DNA of 64,000 bases from Gordionus sp. m RMFG-2023 (GCF_954871325.1 NC_088775.1:57451561-57515560), one strand, 5' to 3'. Shown: positions 1 to 13,020, numbered from the stretch's first letter. Made by a program: numbers and translations. The notes: generated from the letters alone by a model not told the origin.

Positions 1-3000
1 GGGTTTTAAGCAGAGAGTAATGGATAAAAATGCTCAAAATTAGCGAAATATTGAAAGTAAAAGAATTGAAGGAATTATTGTGCCTAATTTAAAAGGAAAT
101 GGAGAAGGAAACATGGAGTGTTTTACATGTCGAAAAGGACATATGGCGTGAGAATAAGAATTTGCGACTAAATGTCATAGGGGGTAATTTTAGCTGAGAA
201 ATTGGGCGGGCTCTATAGTAGAAATAGGGGAACTTCTAGGAGAAATAGAGGGTATTCGAGGGAAAAATCGAAGGAAATTCTAAGAGAGAAATCGAGGGTA
301 CCTGCATTGGAAAAATCGGAGTTTTTTTTTAAAAAATGTAAGAATTTTAGGAGAAAGGTAAGATTGAGAAGGGAAATGATTTTGTGATAAAAAATTTTAT
401 ATAAGGGGACGCGAAATGGTGAAATAGTTACAAGAAACAGGGACGGTGGAGAATTATTAAATGAAAAGTTAGTGTGGGAAAAAAAGAGTATTCGAGGAGT
501 TGAAAAGGAAATGATAAAGCCGGATCGATGGAAATAAGCGGAATTATAAAATAAAGAGGTAGAATTAAGAATGATCAGAGTATAAGAAGGAGTACAAAAA
601 TTAGTAGAAAATTATCAGAAGATTCGATTAAGATTTGGGGTTACTCAAAGATTATGAAGTGGACATTAAATTAAAGGACGACAGTGTGACAAAATTTTGT
701 GAGTTGCAAGGAGTACTGTTCGAGTGACGAAAAGAAGTGAAAATGGATCAATGGGTATAAAAAGGTATCGTGTGTGATGTAGAATAGTGAATGGACAATT
801 CCGATGGTGCCGGCGAAGAAAGCCAAGGAAAACTCATATTATACGCGGGTTCCGGGTCAAGCTAAATTAATGGATTTTGGAGGTAAAATATTCGTTTCCA
901 AAAATTAAAAAGTAATTGGCCAATTTTAAGGGTTGTGTGTATTTTTCGAAAGTAAAGGGTTGTATTTTTGTATATTACTTTTGGATTTAATGCATTGGCC
1001 GCAATTTTTCAACGAAATGGTATTTCAAGGTTTGGATGGAATCATTTACTACATGAATGATGTATTGGTAACGGGGGTGACTCCTGAGAAGCATACAGAG
1101 ATTATAGGAGGTATTCCAAATAATTAAAGTAAAAGGAATTTGGGGGAATGACGATAAATGTGTTGGGTGTAACGCAGGTGGTGTATCTAGGATACAAAAT
1201 TATTGGGAGAGAGGTGGGCCATTGGATAAGAATATAGCAGGAATAACCAGTATGAGTCGAATAATAAAGGGAGAGTGCAGGCCTTTCTAGGAATGATGAA
1301 TTATAATCCTCGGTTTGCGAAAGGTTTTAAACAGATAGCGGTGCCGTTGTATAAATATGAACAGGAGGCATTTGAAAAGATAAAAGTAGAATCGGAAGGA
1401 TATCTATTTTAGTATGCTTTAACCACGATCTGGAAGTGTTGTTAACAGTGAATTTGTAGATGAAGCTTTTTTACAATGTATAAATAAGTTGGAACCAATT
1501 TTGTTTAGTTTCCAAAGAATTTTTAAAGCGGCAGGAACAAGATATTCGCTTATGAGATCTGGCCGTCATATTTGGGCTGGGAAAGCTCAGAGAATACTTG
1601 ATTCGGTGTAGATTTGCTATTTATGCGAAATACAACAGTTAATGCTTCTCTTTAAAAAGAATAATAAGGAGTTGTTACTATCGCCTGCCCCGACTTCAGA
1701 TTTCGATGTACAAGTGAAATATAGGCGAGGACAGGAATACTATTTGTCAGATGTTTAATCTGGAAATGGAACCGGGAAAGATATGGAAGAGATAGGAAAC
1801 GTAGAGACGAGGAAAAGAATGAACAAAGTTTAATTTAGAGAAAGAATTGGTGATAGTAGACGAATATATAATAAGAGGAAATCGAGAAAGAGTATCCTTA
1901 AAATTAAGGGATGCGGTGATGGCGATGATTCATACGGGTAATCAGTGTATAGAAAGGATGATGTAATGGGAAGGATAATATGTGTGGTGGTCCGGAATAT
2001 ATAAAGAGATTGAAAAAATAAGCCAGAGTTGTGTTATATGTAATTCTTGGGGGAATATGCCACATAAAGAGAGAAAAATGCTTTAGTACCAAAGACTACA
2101 CAACTGTGGCAGCGTATATACATAGACTGTTTACTTTAATAATAAAATATATATACTAGTGTGAACGCTTAGTTAAAGTGAGTGGAGTACGAATAGGTGA
2201 TAGGGTTAACGACGCAAGTGAGGACGTTGGAAGGAAATAGAGCCGATGTGAGATGAAAGGGACCCCCTGTAATAGGGTATGAGTGAAGGAACCGCTATAC
2301 TCAAAAGTTGTGTCAAATTGAAAAAAGAGTGCACAAAGGGGCTCACCATGTTTTGTAAACATGATTTGAGATCATTTGATGTAATTCATGGGGAAGGCTT
2401 TGTTGGTAGTTGTCAATATTTTGCCAAAATTGGCTCAATATATGGAAATATTGATGTTGCATCATTCCAAATCCCACGACAATTCCTAGAAATTTAGATA
2501 TTGCTAATGGTATATGCAATAAATTATTTCCGAAATAGAGTGCATATATGAAAAAGGGTTGATGTGCTAATTACAAATATATGAATAATTTTAAAATTCG
2601 ATTGTATTTTAACTTTTTTTTATTTTTTACAAATTAAATATATTGCAACTCAATATATATCTTAATTAGATTATGGCCGTCAAATAAACTTTTATCTAAG
2701 ATGGCAATGAATAAATACACATATTTTTTGATTATTATAATATTCAAACTTAAATTGTAAAATTTTATTCGGGCTCTGGTAGGACTCGGACAAAAAAATT
2801 TTAATTCGGGCTCGGGTCTGGCTCGGGCTGCGAAAAAATTATTTTGCAGACCTCTAGGAGGCATACTCGAAATAGGTGTAATTCAAGATTGTAGGGGGTT
2901 TGACTATACAAATTGTTGTCAGGAAATTGAAATATTCATGGGCGAAGCTCGGAGTGGCAAGAGTGATCGTGTGACCGGCCTTTAGTACAGGTGTTGATAG

Positions 3001-3240
3001 CGCCGTATCAAGTTCGAATTAAGAGGCGAAGAGGATAATTAAAATGGTAAAGAGTATTTCTTATGGGAAGTTCGTACAAGAGACGATTACAACGATATCT
3101 TCCTATGGAAAAAAGCCGCATTTCTTGTGGAAAGATGGTAACAAGACAATTCCAGTGGCAACTTATTTCTTAATTCTTATTATGTCGTTCGAGATAATGT
3201 ATTTTCGGCGAAAATTTTATAGACAATCAAGATGAGCAGA
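1..3240 (+). mobile_element. Ty3/Gypsy LTR retrotransposon fossil
   Basis: This is an old, heavily broken Ty3/Gypsy copy on the plus strand, cut by the left edge of the window. Recognisable parts in order are a gag zinc-knuckle trace near 118-160 (CFTCRKGHMA), reverse transcriptase traces at about 790-1130 (including the catalytic-loop region near 1050-1075), the RT end motif near 1280-1350 (FLGMMNY), RNase H end near 1690-1760, and the integrase zinc-binding region at about 1850-2070. The start of the integrase core is visible near 2097-2130, and possible C-terminal sequence at about 2880-3240. A separate repeat-rich insertion appears to sit between those last two pieces. No LTR is recognised. 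It carries many breaks, has no long open frame, and is clearly ancient. Confidence 0.8.
2745..2860. repeat. GCTCGGG-rich end of a probable hAT-type MITE
   Basis: A short run of CTCGGG and GCTCGGG motifs in otherwise AT-rich DNA ends in GCAGACCTCTA. That is the same terminus as the MITE at 58411-58796, whose right end reads GCAGACCTCTA. I could not find the matching left end or a target duplication. The element lies inside the Gypsy fossil, between the start of the integrase core and later sequence, so it is probably the insertion that splits it. Confidence 0.4.
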
Positions 3241-4860
3241 ATGTATAAATATATAGTTTAGAGTACGTGAAAAATAGTATTGACAAACGGCTCATCGAGC
3301 CGTTTAACAAAATTAGTGAAAAAGGTCATATGTGTATTTATATTTCGTATATTATTGGTTATTAATCATCACTAACACTCGGGTTTAGTAATGGAGGTCG
3401 TGTTGTACTAGTATATACAACTTCTTTTTTTACATATTTTATTTATGCACTTATATTTTGATAAAAATTAACAGATGTATTAAAAGCTGATTGATTATTA
3501 TTATTAAATTTAAAAGAAATGAGAATGATCATTTTTGATTTATAAATTTCTATGTTTTACCTTATTTTAAAAGAATAAAAATATGAGAAAAAGAATATAG
3601 TTGAAAATTAATAATAGGGCATCGCCAATAGCGCCGATAATCTTATTGAAAATAAAAAATATTTGGTATTTTTAAATATTTAATTTAATTAAAATTTCCC
3701 TAATTTAATATATGGGAAATTTGTATTCCATCTTTCGTGTCTAAGTATTTTTTTTCTTTTACATAAATTTGATACTTTCTTGTGAAAACAATGTATAGCT
3801 AAGGCCAGTAGCAGTTAACGGTGAAACTAATGCTAAGATATGACATTTTAGCAAGTAAGGAGTGTCGTCTATACTTGGAAATGTATATAAATTAGAAGGT
3901 CCGGATGGGTGTAAAAACTTTATATATTTTTTTTTCTTGCTATTGATTTTTCCTTAAAATAGAGGCTAAACATCATTTCAAATCATAAACACACCTTATA
4001 TATCCTAATATTTCTCCCAAGAATATATTTTCATCATTATACGATAAATATTCTAGTGCTTTCTATTGAATTCGTATACATTCTACTTTTAAATTGATAC
4101 AGACCTGTAGTAATCATGATGTAAATTTTCCGTCAAGGTATAGACCTAGTTTTTAAAAATCTTTCCTTGCGTAGTATTTCTTCGTCATCATAATTTTTTT
4201 TGGGCTTATATTCAAAATATATTAATATCTTTGGCGAATTCGTAGAATTTATATGATGTTGTTTACTGTTAACGTCTTTGTAAACTTGCCTTCGCAGCTA
4301 ATCTTGTAAACTTGCCTTCCAGCTAATCTTTTAAGAGTGCCAATCCCCTTGCAACTTTTCCCTAGCGATGTAGTAGAAAATTGCCCTTCCGTATTACTCT
4401 AAAATCTATCCCATGATGGCATATATCTTTTATGATTTTTATACTGTGCAGCAGATCGATCTGAATAATTAAAAAATTTATTTAGCATACAAAATAAATT
4501 TTAAAAATTTACTAATGTTTTTTGGATTTAATGCACTGATATTCTGGTATGTTGTAAAGATTCGGATATTATTACGTAATTTAGGAATACCTAAATCTCT
4601 TTATGGGTTAGAGAAGATAAACAAAGTAGTTGAAATGCAATTTGTATGTTATATAAAAATTATTATCAAACATGGAAGAGTCAAATGTGAAAAACATTCC
4701 ACAGAGTAAAAATATATATTCATTTTAAAATAAAGAATGACACTTTGAAACAATAATTTGTGATAATCGATAATATTGCCTATCCAATATTTAAAACGAT
4801 ATTCATCTGTCACGCGATGAAATCGCTTAATTATTCATCCACAGATTGCACTAAAAACTT
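3241..4860. other. AT-rich stretch, no gene recognised
   Basis: No coding homology is visible on either strand. The only structure I see is the small palindrome at 3275-3315 listed separately. Short open frames here look like chance. Confidence 0.6.
3275..3315. repeat. Minimal palindrome related to the GGCTC MITE family
   Basis: AAACGGCTC at 3285-3293 is followed by a 3-nt loop and its exact complement GAGCCGTTT at 3297-3305. The outer flanks (TAGTATTGAC and AACAAAATTA) also pair loosely. The core resembles the ends of the MITEs at 52783-52985 and 63430-63616. It may be an internally deleted copy reduced to its two ends. Confidence 0.4.
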
Positions 4861-4902
4861 GTTGCCTGTTCTCTTTCCTATTTTAAAAAGAGCCAAAAAA
4901 GG

Positions 4903-5156
4903 TAGAAGAACAAAAGCCTAAAAATAGTTTGAATATCTTAGGCCCTATAAGTACATCTTTCAGAGGATTTAAAGGAAATCATCTATTTATTTAATTAATG
5001 GATGCTTTAAATAATGGACATCATAAAACATTCGCATTGAGCTATTCTAAAAAAGAAGTATTATCAATTAAACCTAGAAGAAATAACTTGGAGAAATGGA
5101 AGGATATTGTCCATACTTGGAGAAACCTGATTCTTAAACAAAAATTATCAATTTAA
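4903..5156 (+). pseudogene. Unrecognised coding-like fragment
   Basis: One frame carries protein-like sequence, including NSLNILGPISTSFRG upstream and a 52-residue run from an ATG at 4998 to a stop at 5154-5156. The run includes the basic segment LSIKPRRNNLEKWKDI and then HTWRNLIL. The frame is interrupted once between the two parts. Codon content is less skewed than the surrounding noncoding DNA. I do not recognise the family; a decayed transposon gene is more likely than a host exon, since it lies on the opposite strand to the receptor gene and has no clear splice sites. Confidence 0.3.
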
Positions 5157-6030
5157 TTATAAATGTAAAATCTTCTAAAAAAAATATGAATCATCTGTGT
5201 GTATTAATTTTTAAAATATTTGGTGTGTATATTTCTTATGTAAAAATTAATAAAATAATTTTTGAAATTATGGTTAAATTCTCCTTTTTATTTAAAAGAA
5301 TGGCAGTCCTGGTATAAACCAATTTTTTTAAAAAATTAGCACTTAACTATACAATTACAAAAAAATTAAGGGGTAAAACTTTTAATCCACTAAGCTCCAC
5401 TCGCTGGAGGTGTCAAATAAATGCAATAAAGCAGTTAAATGAATGTTTCCTATTATAATTGTTTATTTACATAGAGCAATTCGTGGAGATATTGGAGGCA
5501 TATAAGATTTAATTTTTGTAATATAGTTGCAATATATTACATTAACTAAAGTCATATTAAGAGATCCCTAAGTAAGTCATATAACAAAAAGTTATCTTTT
5601 GCAAATATTAAGATACCTATAGAGTATCTGTAACTAGCTACATTTTAAAACAAGTAATTAGTTAAGTTTTGTACAAGGTAACCTATTAAAGCAACTTGTT
5701 ACTTTTAAAAAGGAAATCTAACAATACTAATATTTAGGAGCTTCTAGATTTATTTTTCTGGTTGAGATGTGCTGAGCATTCTTTCTCACCTTCCTACATG
5801 TTGTACCCTAAAGATTCTTAAATATTTACACTTGTTATTTATAGATTCCCTATAGTCGATATACTAGTATGTGCATAGAAATAATCAAATTATCCCATTT
5901 TTTTTCATTTAAAAAATCACAGTATGTTAAGAATAAAACCAATGTAATGATGAACCAAACAGATTATAAATTAAAATTGTAAATTAATAAATAAGTATAA
6001 TTTGAATAAATAAATTTTGTTTAAAAAAAC
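5157..6030. other. AT-rich intronic sequence, nothing recognised
   Basis: This lies downstream of the 6-kb exon within the receptor gene. I see no further YWTD blade, no RNA gene and no element end here. Confidence 0.5.
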
Positions 6031-6260
6031 CCATTTTCAGGATCAATGGCTAAGCTTCTGGGATTTATCAAATTCTTCCAAACAATAACCTTCCTGTATG
6101 CACCATTATAAGAAGAAGCCATTTCGATGCGATTGGTTCCCATGTCGGACCAATATATATGTCCAGAGAGCCAATTCAAACACAAACTGGAGGGTAATTC
6201 AAGGCCGTTTGTTATGAGGAGAGTGTAGTGGGAACCATTGAGGTACGCTTTACTTATAGA
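6031..6260 (-). CDS. LRP5/6: LRP5/6-like exon: second YWTD blade of the same propeller
   Basis: The exon begins SISKAYLNGS, continues through LELPSSLCLNW, GHIYWSDMGTNRIEMAS and KVIVWKNL, and ends PRSLAIDPENG. Each piece lines up with LRP6 (TISRAFMNGS, YWADTGTNRIEVS, QVLVWKDL, PRALALDPAEG). Placed directly after YWTDIDAK from the 33-kb exon, it restores the family sequence without a gap, in phase 0. That is strong evidence that no exon is missing from the 26.7-kb intron between them. The acceptor is CTTAAG (AG at 6262-6261). The donor is probably the GT at 6030-6029, which would leave phase 2; it is a weak donor (GTTTTT), so the exact end is less certain than the start. The next exon is not visible before position 1. 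No stop or frameshift is seen in the exon. Confidence 0.9.
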
Positions 6261-6364
6261 CTTAAGTTAAAATTAAATAGTAACTGATTAGTCTTTATAA
6301 ACAAGCTCGTGTATTAATTGGTTGGTTGCATAAGACCCCGACCTTGAGTCTAAAAAGCGACTAA

Positions 6365-6465
6365 ACGAGCTCTGAGCACGAACCCAGAGAAAACAGGATC
6401 ACAAAATTTGAGAAAACCCTGAGGATAAAATTCGAGCAAACCATGAGCATAAACCATTGTACATA
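6365..6465. repeat. Dispersed GAGCTCTGAGCAC / AAACCCTGAG repeat
   Basis: A run of GAGCACGAACCC, GAGAAAAC and CCTGAGGATAAAATTCGAGCAAACC units is related, in inverse orientation, to 32455-32605, which has CTCAGGG, GCTCGGGTTTGCTCAG and CTCAGATTTTGTG units. It is probably the subterminal part of a MITE whose ends I cannot fix. Confidence 0.4.
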
Positions 6466-7118
6466 GTAGGGGAGATTGGAGTTAAGCGATTGGCGGGGTA
6501 ACAATATCAATGCAAATCCTTTTTAACCCTTGAGAATAAATACCTTAAATTTGGTGAGATGTATTCTTATATCTAATTTTTACCTAGTCCAATTTTTGAA
6601 AATTTTCCTGGTTTGACAAATTTTGCCAAAAACCCATTTTTTGCTCAAAAATTACAAAAATCATCCTCTAGTTTTTGGGAAATACATGTTCCTTAAAGTC
6701 ATAATTATAAAATAAAATTTATTAGAAGCTTACTGCTTAATTAAAACACCGAATAACGATTTATATAAATAATATCCCCTTGGTGTAAGGTTGTTAAAGT
6801 TAAAATGTTCAGTCTGATTATAGCCGTAAAAAGATAATTTTCAAATATTAACGTCTGCGCCATAAAGATACTTTTGAACAAAAAGTAACCAATAAATAAC
6901 TTGTGTTATTTTAAAATAGTTGCAAAGGGGAAGTAAAATTTGAATATATGATATGCCTAAAATGAGCACACTCAAAATGTGTTATTTTTGATAAAAAAAA
7001 ATTTACCCTCTTATATTTTATTGTTTAGTTTATATATAAAAGTGATAAACGGATGTCAAAATTGCAATATTTTGTTCATTAAAAAATTAATTATATTCAA
7101 TTTTATGCAAATCTGAAG

Positions 7119-9776
7119 CAGGGCCGTAGCCAAGGGGGTGGGGAGTTGGGGGGGCAGGCCCCCTAAAAAAATATCTGGCTCTAAACCTGGCCCCCAGAAA
7201 AAATCTTTGGCCCCCAAAAGTGGCCTCCATAAATTTTCCGCCCCCCCCCCCCCAATTTTAAAAAAAATTTTGTAATTGATTATTTTTATATTTTTAAAAT
7301 AAAATTTAAATATTTATTCAAGAAACATGTCTTGTCTGTAAATTTCTTCCTATCCTGTTTTATTTTTATCCAATAATAAATCATCATTCATTCATATTTT
7401 ATCATTTTCATGTGTGTTTGTGTATAACATTATATAGGCGCTTAATTATAACGTTTAAATTGTACTTATTTCAATGATAATTATTTTATTATGGTTCAAT
7501 CACAATATTATTATCTTTTGAAGACCTCTGATATATATCTGGGTGCAAATCATAAAAAACCGGGATAGTGATTACTCAGGGATTGATATATATATATAAT
7601 CTAAGCAATCAGATTGATACCGATTCGTAAATATTTATTAAAATAAAAAAGATTCTTATTAAATTTTTTATAAAATTTGGTAATTATTGTGCAGTATTGT
7701 TAAACAGCTTGATTTTAAAAATGGTCCGATTAAGATCTTAGACAAAATAATATTATCTTAGCCCGATATAACCAGTTATTTAAAACAGCGGTGAATATTT
7801 TAGCATTATAAAGAAAATAGTGAGATGACAACAAATTAACCGTAATCTTTACGATCTTAAATCAAGATTTCACGATATTTCTTAACATACAGGAGCTACC
7901 TTTCGGTGGGACTGGTTCAACAACAATTATGGATGCTGTAAACGTAGAAAACATAATTTATTCTTTCTGGACTATTTATAGCAATGTTTTCATAAACCAT
8001 CCAAAAAGCTGAATTAAATAAAATTAAGAAATTTATATACAAAAATACGCGATATACATCACCCAGATTTAAAACGAAGTAATATCTATTATGGTAGATA
8101 TGGTGCTTGATTATATTTCAGATAAATAAAACAAAAGTGAGATGCCTTTTTTTTTGTCTTAAGGCTGATGTGACAAAAGATGCAATAGGTTGTGAAAACC
8201 TGAGCATAATTATTTATATTTTTTCTGGAGTCCAAGAAAATTTAATAGGGATTAATAATTTACAGTGTCTTTCTGCCTAAAGCATTACTAATTGCATTTT
8301 AAAGCAACTTAATGAGTTAAATATTAATTAAACGAATATGATAAACCAGGCATATGATGGTGCAAACGTTATGTCTGGCCAAAATTGAGAGTGCAAACCC
8401 TACTTCAAAAAAAAAATTAATAAAAAAGTTCTTTTATACATTGCTACAACCACATGTTGCATCTTATGGCTCAAAATTAGTATAATAATATTGTTATCAT
8501 TTCTAATTTTTTTATTCAATGCATTGCATACTTTTTAGGCGGTTTAACGTATCCTGTAAATATGCGGGCCATACTCTTAAGAGACTTTTAGACCAGAGGT
8601 GGACTGGTCATTTAGAAACATCTCGCATCATTTATGTTAATTTTGAGGCTATTGGTGAAGTATTAGTTTACTTTTCTAATGGAACTCATAATTCAGAGGT
8701 TCCCACTCATGATTCTGTCGAAGCCCCTGGTCTTTTATCTCAATACGTTAATATAAATTACGTTATATTAGCCATTATAATTTATGAGATATTAATAACA
8801 ATAGATCAAGAATATAAGTATCTACAGTCAGTAGGTACTTATCAAGTGGATGCTAAAAACTGTATTGATTCTATGATCAATATATTTAAAAAATATAAGA
8901 AGGAATAATTCTATTGATTTGATTAGAATAAAGGCTAAAAAACTTTTAGTAAAATTAATCTCACTCCCCACAAATCATCAAGCGTACGTGAAATGCCTAT
9001 AAATTTCCAAGATTTATTAGTCGAAACCAAATTACAATTTGATTGCGAAAAAGACTCCAATTGGAGTTCTTTAAAATGGAATTATTATGAAATTATTGAT
9101 TAATTTGTTGATAATTTTTTAGATAGATTTAAGCAAGATGATTATAATCTTCTATCAAGTTTTAATGCATTGTCCCATTTGATAGTGATTTTTATATCGT
9201 ACAAAATGACCCGATTAGAATAATTATTATTAAACTTAAATATGGAAACTTTATATCATAGAAAATAGTTAAAGGAATATTAGCTGCAGAAGTTTAAGAA
9301 ACACATAATTTTGAAAATATCCTAAATATTATGTATAAAAAAAATATCATCATGCATTTTAAGAATTGTATAAATGCTACTCAGCAGCCATCATCATTGG
9401 GGTACCAACGGCTTCTTGTGCGGCTTGTTTCTCTATATTAAAGAGAGTTCCATCGAGCACTAGAGGGTCGATGCTAGATCAAAGTAAACAAAATTTAGTA
9501 TTGATGGCTTATGAAAAAAAATTAACACAAAATTTATCCTTTAATTCATTTATGTTAAAATTTAAAATAAAAAATCGTCGTATTATGTTATAGTATTATT
9601 TTGTATGTTCATATTATAGTTTATTTTGTATTCATATAACATTAATAATTTTTTAATATAAATAGCAAAAAATTTCTATGAATGCTTAATTATTTGTTTT
9701 ATTTTTAAAAAATAGTGCTCCCCTCCCTAAGTAAGCAGCTGGCCCCTCTAACTGAAAATTCCTGGCTACGGCCCTG
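7119..9776 (+). mobile_element. hAT transposon, ZMYM1-like, decayed
   Basis: The element is bounded by CAGGGCCGTAGCC at the left and its inverse GGCTACGGCCCTG at the right. The flanking 8-mers ATCTGAAG (7111-7118) and CTCTAAAG (9777-9784) match at six positions, a decayed 8-bp duplication as hAT elements make. Subterminal C-tracts and GGCCCC motifs lie inside both ends. The 2.66-kb interior holds remnants of one transposase on the plus strand (next entry). The length and ends suggest a formerly autonomous copy, now broken. Confidence 0.85.
8150..9592 (+). pseudogene. hAT transposase remnant (ZMYM1/DUF4371 type)
   Basis: Pieces of a hAT transposase lie in order. The first is NQAYDGANVMSG near 8340-8380 (family YDGA.NMSG). 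The second is an open segment at 8519-8908 with TLKRLLDQRWTGH (family LKRLCDTRWS). The last, at 9366-9593, is the dimerisation domain, IIIGVPTASCAACFSILKRV, corresponding to IPVTSASAERSFSALKRI. The transposase would cut and paste the surrounding element. Several frameshifts and stops separate the pieces, so it is inactive. Confidence 0.8.
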
Positions 9777-9995
9777 CTCTAAAGCTAAGCTATTTTACTA
9801 TGGGTATGGAGTAATAAGGCGAAAATGGAACACTTCACATAATTAATCATAGCTCAAAGAGTATAGGTAGAGATATACTTTTTTTATTTTGTAGAAAAAG
9901 TATTTGGTTACATATAAATTTATAATTTGTTCTCGTTTTTGTTTCAAAATTATGGTAAAAATGCAAAATATTTTTTGTTTTAACCCGGTCTACTC

Positions 9996-10647
9996 TATAA
10001 TTAAAAATCGTAATAAATTTTATCATGATTTATTATATTCTGTATTTAATAAATAAACTAATATATTTAACACAAATATGAAATTAAAATAATATAATAT
10101 CCATTTTAAAATTTCCTTCGTGTTTTAGGTATAAATAGAATCATAAAGCCCCGCTTACAAATATAAAAGAAATACGTAATTAATAATTTTATGAGATAAA
10201 TATAATTATAATGAAGTGAAAAATCATTAAGTGTTGTTAAACGGCTTGAATTTAGCCAATTTTTAAAAACGGCTCAATCAAGATTTAAGCCAATAAATAT
10301 TACGCGAATCTGAAGATTGTTTATAGATGGCAGAAATAATTTATTTAAGTTTATCACTATTTATTAGTTGGAATCAAACCCGTAACGTATATCAGTTTGA
10401 TTTATGTTTAAATCAGATAAAAATAACAGTTCAAGTTCGGTATAAAATTTGACCATATCGGTTAAAATATAATAGTTCTCTTCTAATTTAATACATCCAA
10501 TTTGAGAATATGCATAAGATAATGTCATTAGCGTCAGAAGAGAGATCGGAGATAAGGGGGAGGCTGACCTGGGAAAATTTAGAGTTTTAAAAATTTTGGG
10601 GTCTTTATATAGAATTTGGGGGCTCTAGGAAAGAAAAATGAATTCAA
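9996..10647. other. AT-rich stretch with a partial MITE
   Basis: No gene is seen. The only recognisable part is the GGCTC-family MITE end at about 10232-10350. A slightly GC-richer run at 10545-10625 is unassigned. Confidence 0.5.
10232..10350. repeat. Partial GGCTC-family MITE
   Basis: It starts with AAGTGTTGTTAAACGGCTTG and continues with AAAAACGGCTCAATC and ACGCGAATCTGAAGATTG. These resemble the inverse of parts of 52783-52985 and 63430-63616 (AATCTTCAGGCTTGCGT). The other end is not found, so it is either truncated or too diverged. Confidence 0.45.
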
Positions 10648-13020
10648 CCCTTTCGCGCCCGACATATTTCCTGTGAACAAAAATATTTTTTTTCTAAAAC
10701 TGAGTTAAATAAGACGCAAATACCACATTTTCAACGTTTTTTATTTTAAAATGGTATATATGTAGAATTATAAAATGTTACCAATTGTCATCATTGGGAT
10801 ATTCATATGTAAAAAAATATACAATTTATTTTGAATGATAAGAAATAAAACGATTGCGATTTTTATTTAAACATAAAGATATTTTACATTTTAAACATTC
10901 AAATCTGGTATAACCATTTTTGCAATTCTTGCATCTTTGTCTGTTAGCCGCCGAGGGCCAATGCCCTATTTTATCGAATCTAATATCTGGGATTGGATGA
11001 AAACTATTCAATTTCTTTCTTTTTTTTCAATCCTCAAATTATGTTTACCTTCTTTTCCATAATTTTCCTTTCCAGCCATCATTAATCCTTTAGTTATCCG
11101 AGCTTTAAACGCTAAAAGAGATATATATTTATCATCTTTCTGTTTGATGTGACGTCTATAGAGTAACCACGAATTCACCACACAGGAATCTAATAAATGA
11201 AAGAAAATTCGCATGTAAAAGCGCTTCCATTTTATGTCAATTCTGTATAGTTCAATTAACATATCATGGAGATCCACTCCGCCCATACCAGCATTATAAT
11301 CTTGAATTATAGCCGGAATTTCGACATTAATAAAAGATTTTTCAGATACCGACCATCTTTTCGTTCGTGATGTGGGATTTATACCCATAAATGATGATAT
11401 CGTGATAACCGATTTGTTATCAAACCATTTGCAAATTATAATATTATTATTAGAATCCACTTTATAATCAAGGGACCCTCTTCCTTTTTTCTTTAAGATT
11501 TTATCATCAACCAGATGGCATCCTAATAATCGATTAGATCTAATGGTCCCCGACATGATAAAGCCATTATCTTTGAGCGCAACTGCTAAATTATATGAAG
11601 AAAAAAAAGGTATCCATGTAAATTTTATGATTTTTATGTGGGGGAACAGTTTCTAATAGTCGTATAACAATATCTCCGCTAATTCATCAAAGTTTTTTTT
11701 ATATTTGTGCATTTTCCTAAATATATTTCGAAATCATATAGCATTCCAGATGATCCACATAAAGCGAAAATTTTAATTATATGCGGTTTTGAGCTAATAT
11801 ATTGTTTAAATTCACATCGCCCTTTGTAGGGGACTATCATTTCATCAATTGATAATTTTTCCTCTAATTGAATCTTTCTCATGTTCATTTTTAATGCACT
11901 AATAAATGGTCTTAGTTTGAAAAGTTTATCGTGTTAGGCTGGGCCCTAAGGATTATATTATTATTATCATTAATATGAAAGTATTTTCTCAATTACAAGA
12001 ATCTGTTTCTTGTCACGTATTGAAAAATTTGAGGAATCACTGTCTCTATAGCCCAATATTGCCTTATTTGGCAATTTAACAATGCCCGTATAAAGGTGAA
12101 TTCCGAGAAATTTTTCAATTTCACTATTTGTATTTGTTGATTTGCCAGATAATTGAAAAGAACAAATATTCGTTTGCTCTAAATTGTTAATAATATCATC
12201 GTCTAGTAAGGCGAAATTTCCTTATCAGGTGGAGGCAAAAATTCTTGTTTAAATTCTGTATTATATTTATATAAATCCTTATTTCGCCATAGGGTTTTCC
12301 TTTTACTTTGGATAATATCATTATCATTATCATAATTTTCCAGTTCCAACTCAATATCTGGTAATATCATAGGTCATATTTAGATCAACTACTGTGGCAT
12401 TTTCAAAGTCATCATCCTTCTCAATATCTACATCAGATATATCTCCCTCTGGTATAATACATGTTGAGGTCATCTAAAAATTAATTATAAAATTTTTAAA
12501 AAAATATAAAATAAAATTGTCACTTTCTTAACTTTTTGCAAATATTATAGTGGCTTGCTAAATGGAAAATAGCCTATATTCAATTCTTACTATATCATAT
12601 TTTTAATATTTAATTTTAAAAAATTTATGGAAAAAATTACATAAGAAAATCCCAATGTTACCAATTTGGTTTTCTTTAAAAAATCATATCAAAAATAGTT
12701 ATTGTTAATTTTTTTTTACTAAACATGAAATACTAGTAATAATCTATCATAAAAATATTATTTACCTTTGATTTATATATATTTATATAGAATGGTAATC
12801 GATGTAAAAGTGTAAAAATTTTGGCGCCTAAAATACCTAACTTTGAACTTATATTCTGATATAATAAAATAAAGATTTTGACAGGTTAATGATAAAACAT
12901 GAAAGAATAAATATTGTTTTGTAAATTAATGTGCCTAAATAGCAACCATTCGTTTTTTAAATATAAAAATTAATTGATTAAAAATTTTGATGACAAATGA
13001 TCTCGCTGGGCGCGAAAGGG
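10648..13020 (-). mobile_element. piggyBac transposon
   Basis: Inverted ends CCCTTTCGCGCCC (left) and GGGCGCGAAAGGG (right) are followed by TTAA at 13021-13024; the left side has TCAA, a one-base decay of TTAA. TTAA targeting and the CCCTTT start are typical of piggyBac. A transposase on the minus strand fills about 10826-12474. The ends match over at least 13 bases, suggesting moderate age. Confidence 0.92.
10826..12474 (-). pseudogene. piggyBac transposase (DDE_Tnp_1_7), decayed
   Basis: The likely start is the ATG at 12474 (MTSTCIIPEGDISDV, an acidic N-terminus as in the family). Next come GKSTNTNSEIEKFLGIHLYT and IVKLPNKAILGY. The first catalytic Asp lies in SIDEMIVPYKGR, the second in the YMDTFFSSYNLAV segment near 11600, and the third in YNAGMGGVDLHDML within 11008-11556. 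A cysteine-rich C-terminal domain (RQRCKNCKNGYTRFECLKC) occupies 10826-11011. Three frameshifts or stops split it into at least four open pieces. All three catalytic Asp positions and the C-terminal Cys motif survive. It would excise precisely at TTAA if whole. Confidence 0.9.

Larger units (their letters stand above)
6469..9995. mobile_element. TA-flanked (Tc1/mariner-like) element split by a hAT
   Basis: GGGGAGATTGGAGTTAA at the left and the inverse of CCGGTCTACTC at the right form imperfect inverted ends (GGGGAGATTGGAGTTAA against GAGTAGACCGGGTTAA), each next to a TA dinucleotide. The hAT at 7119-9776 lies inside. Without it the element would be about 870 bp and non-coding, as expected for a MITE of the Tc1/mariner type. 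The assignment rests only on the ends and the TA. Confidence 0.4.
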
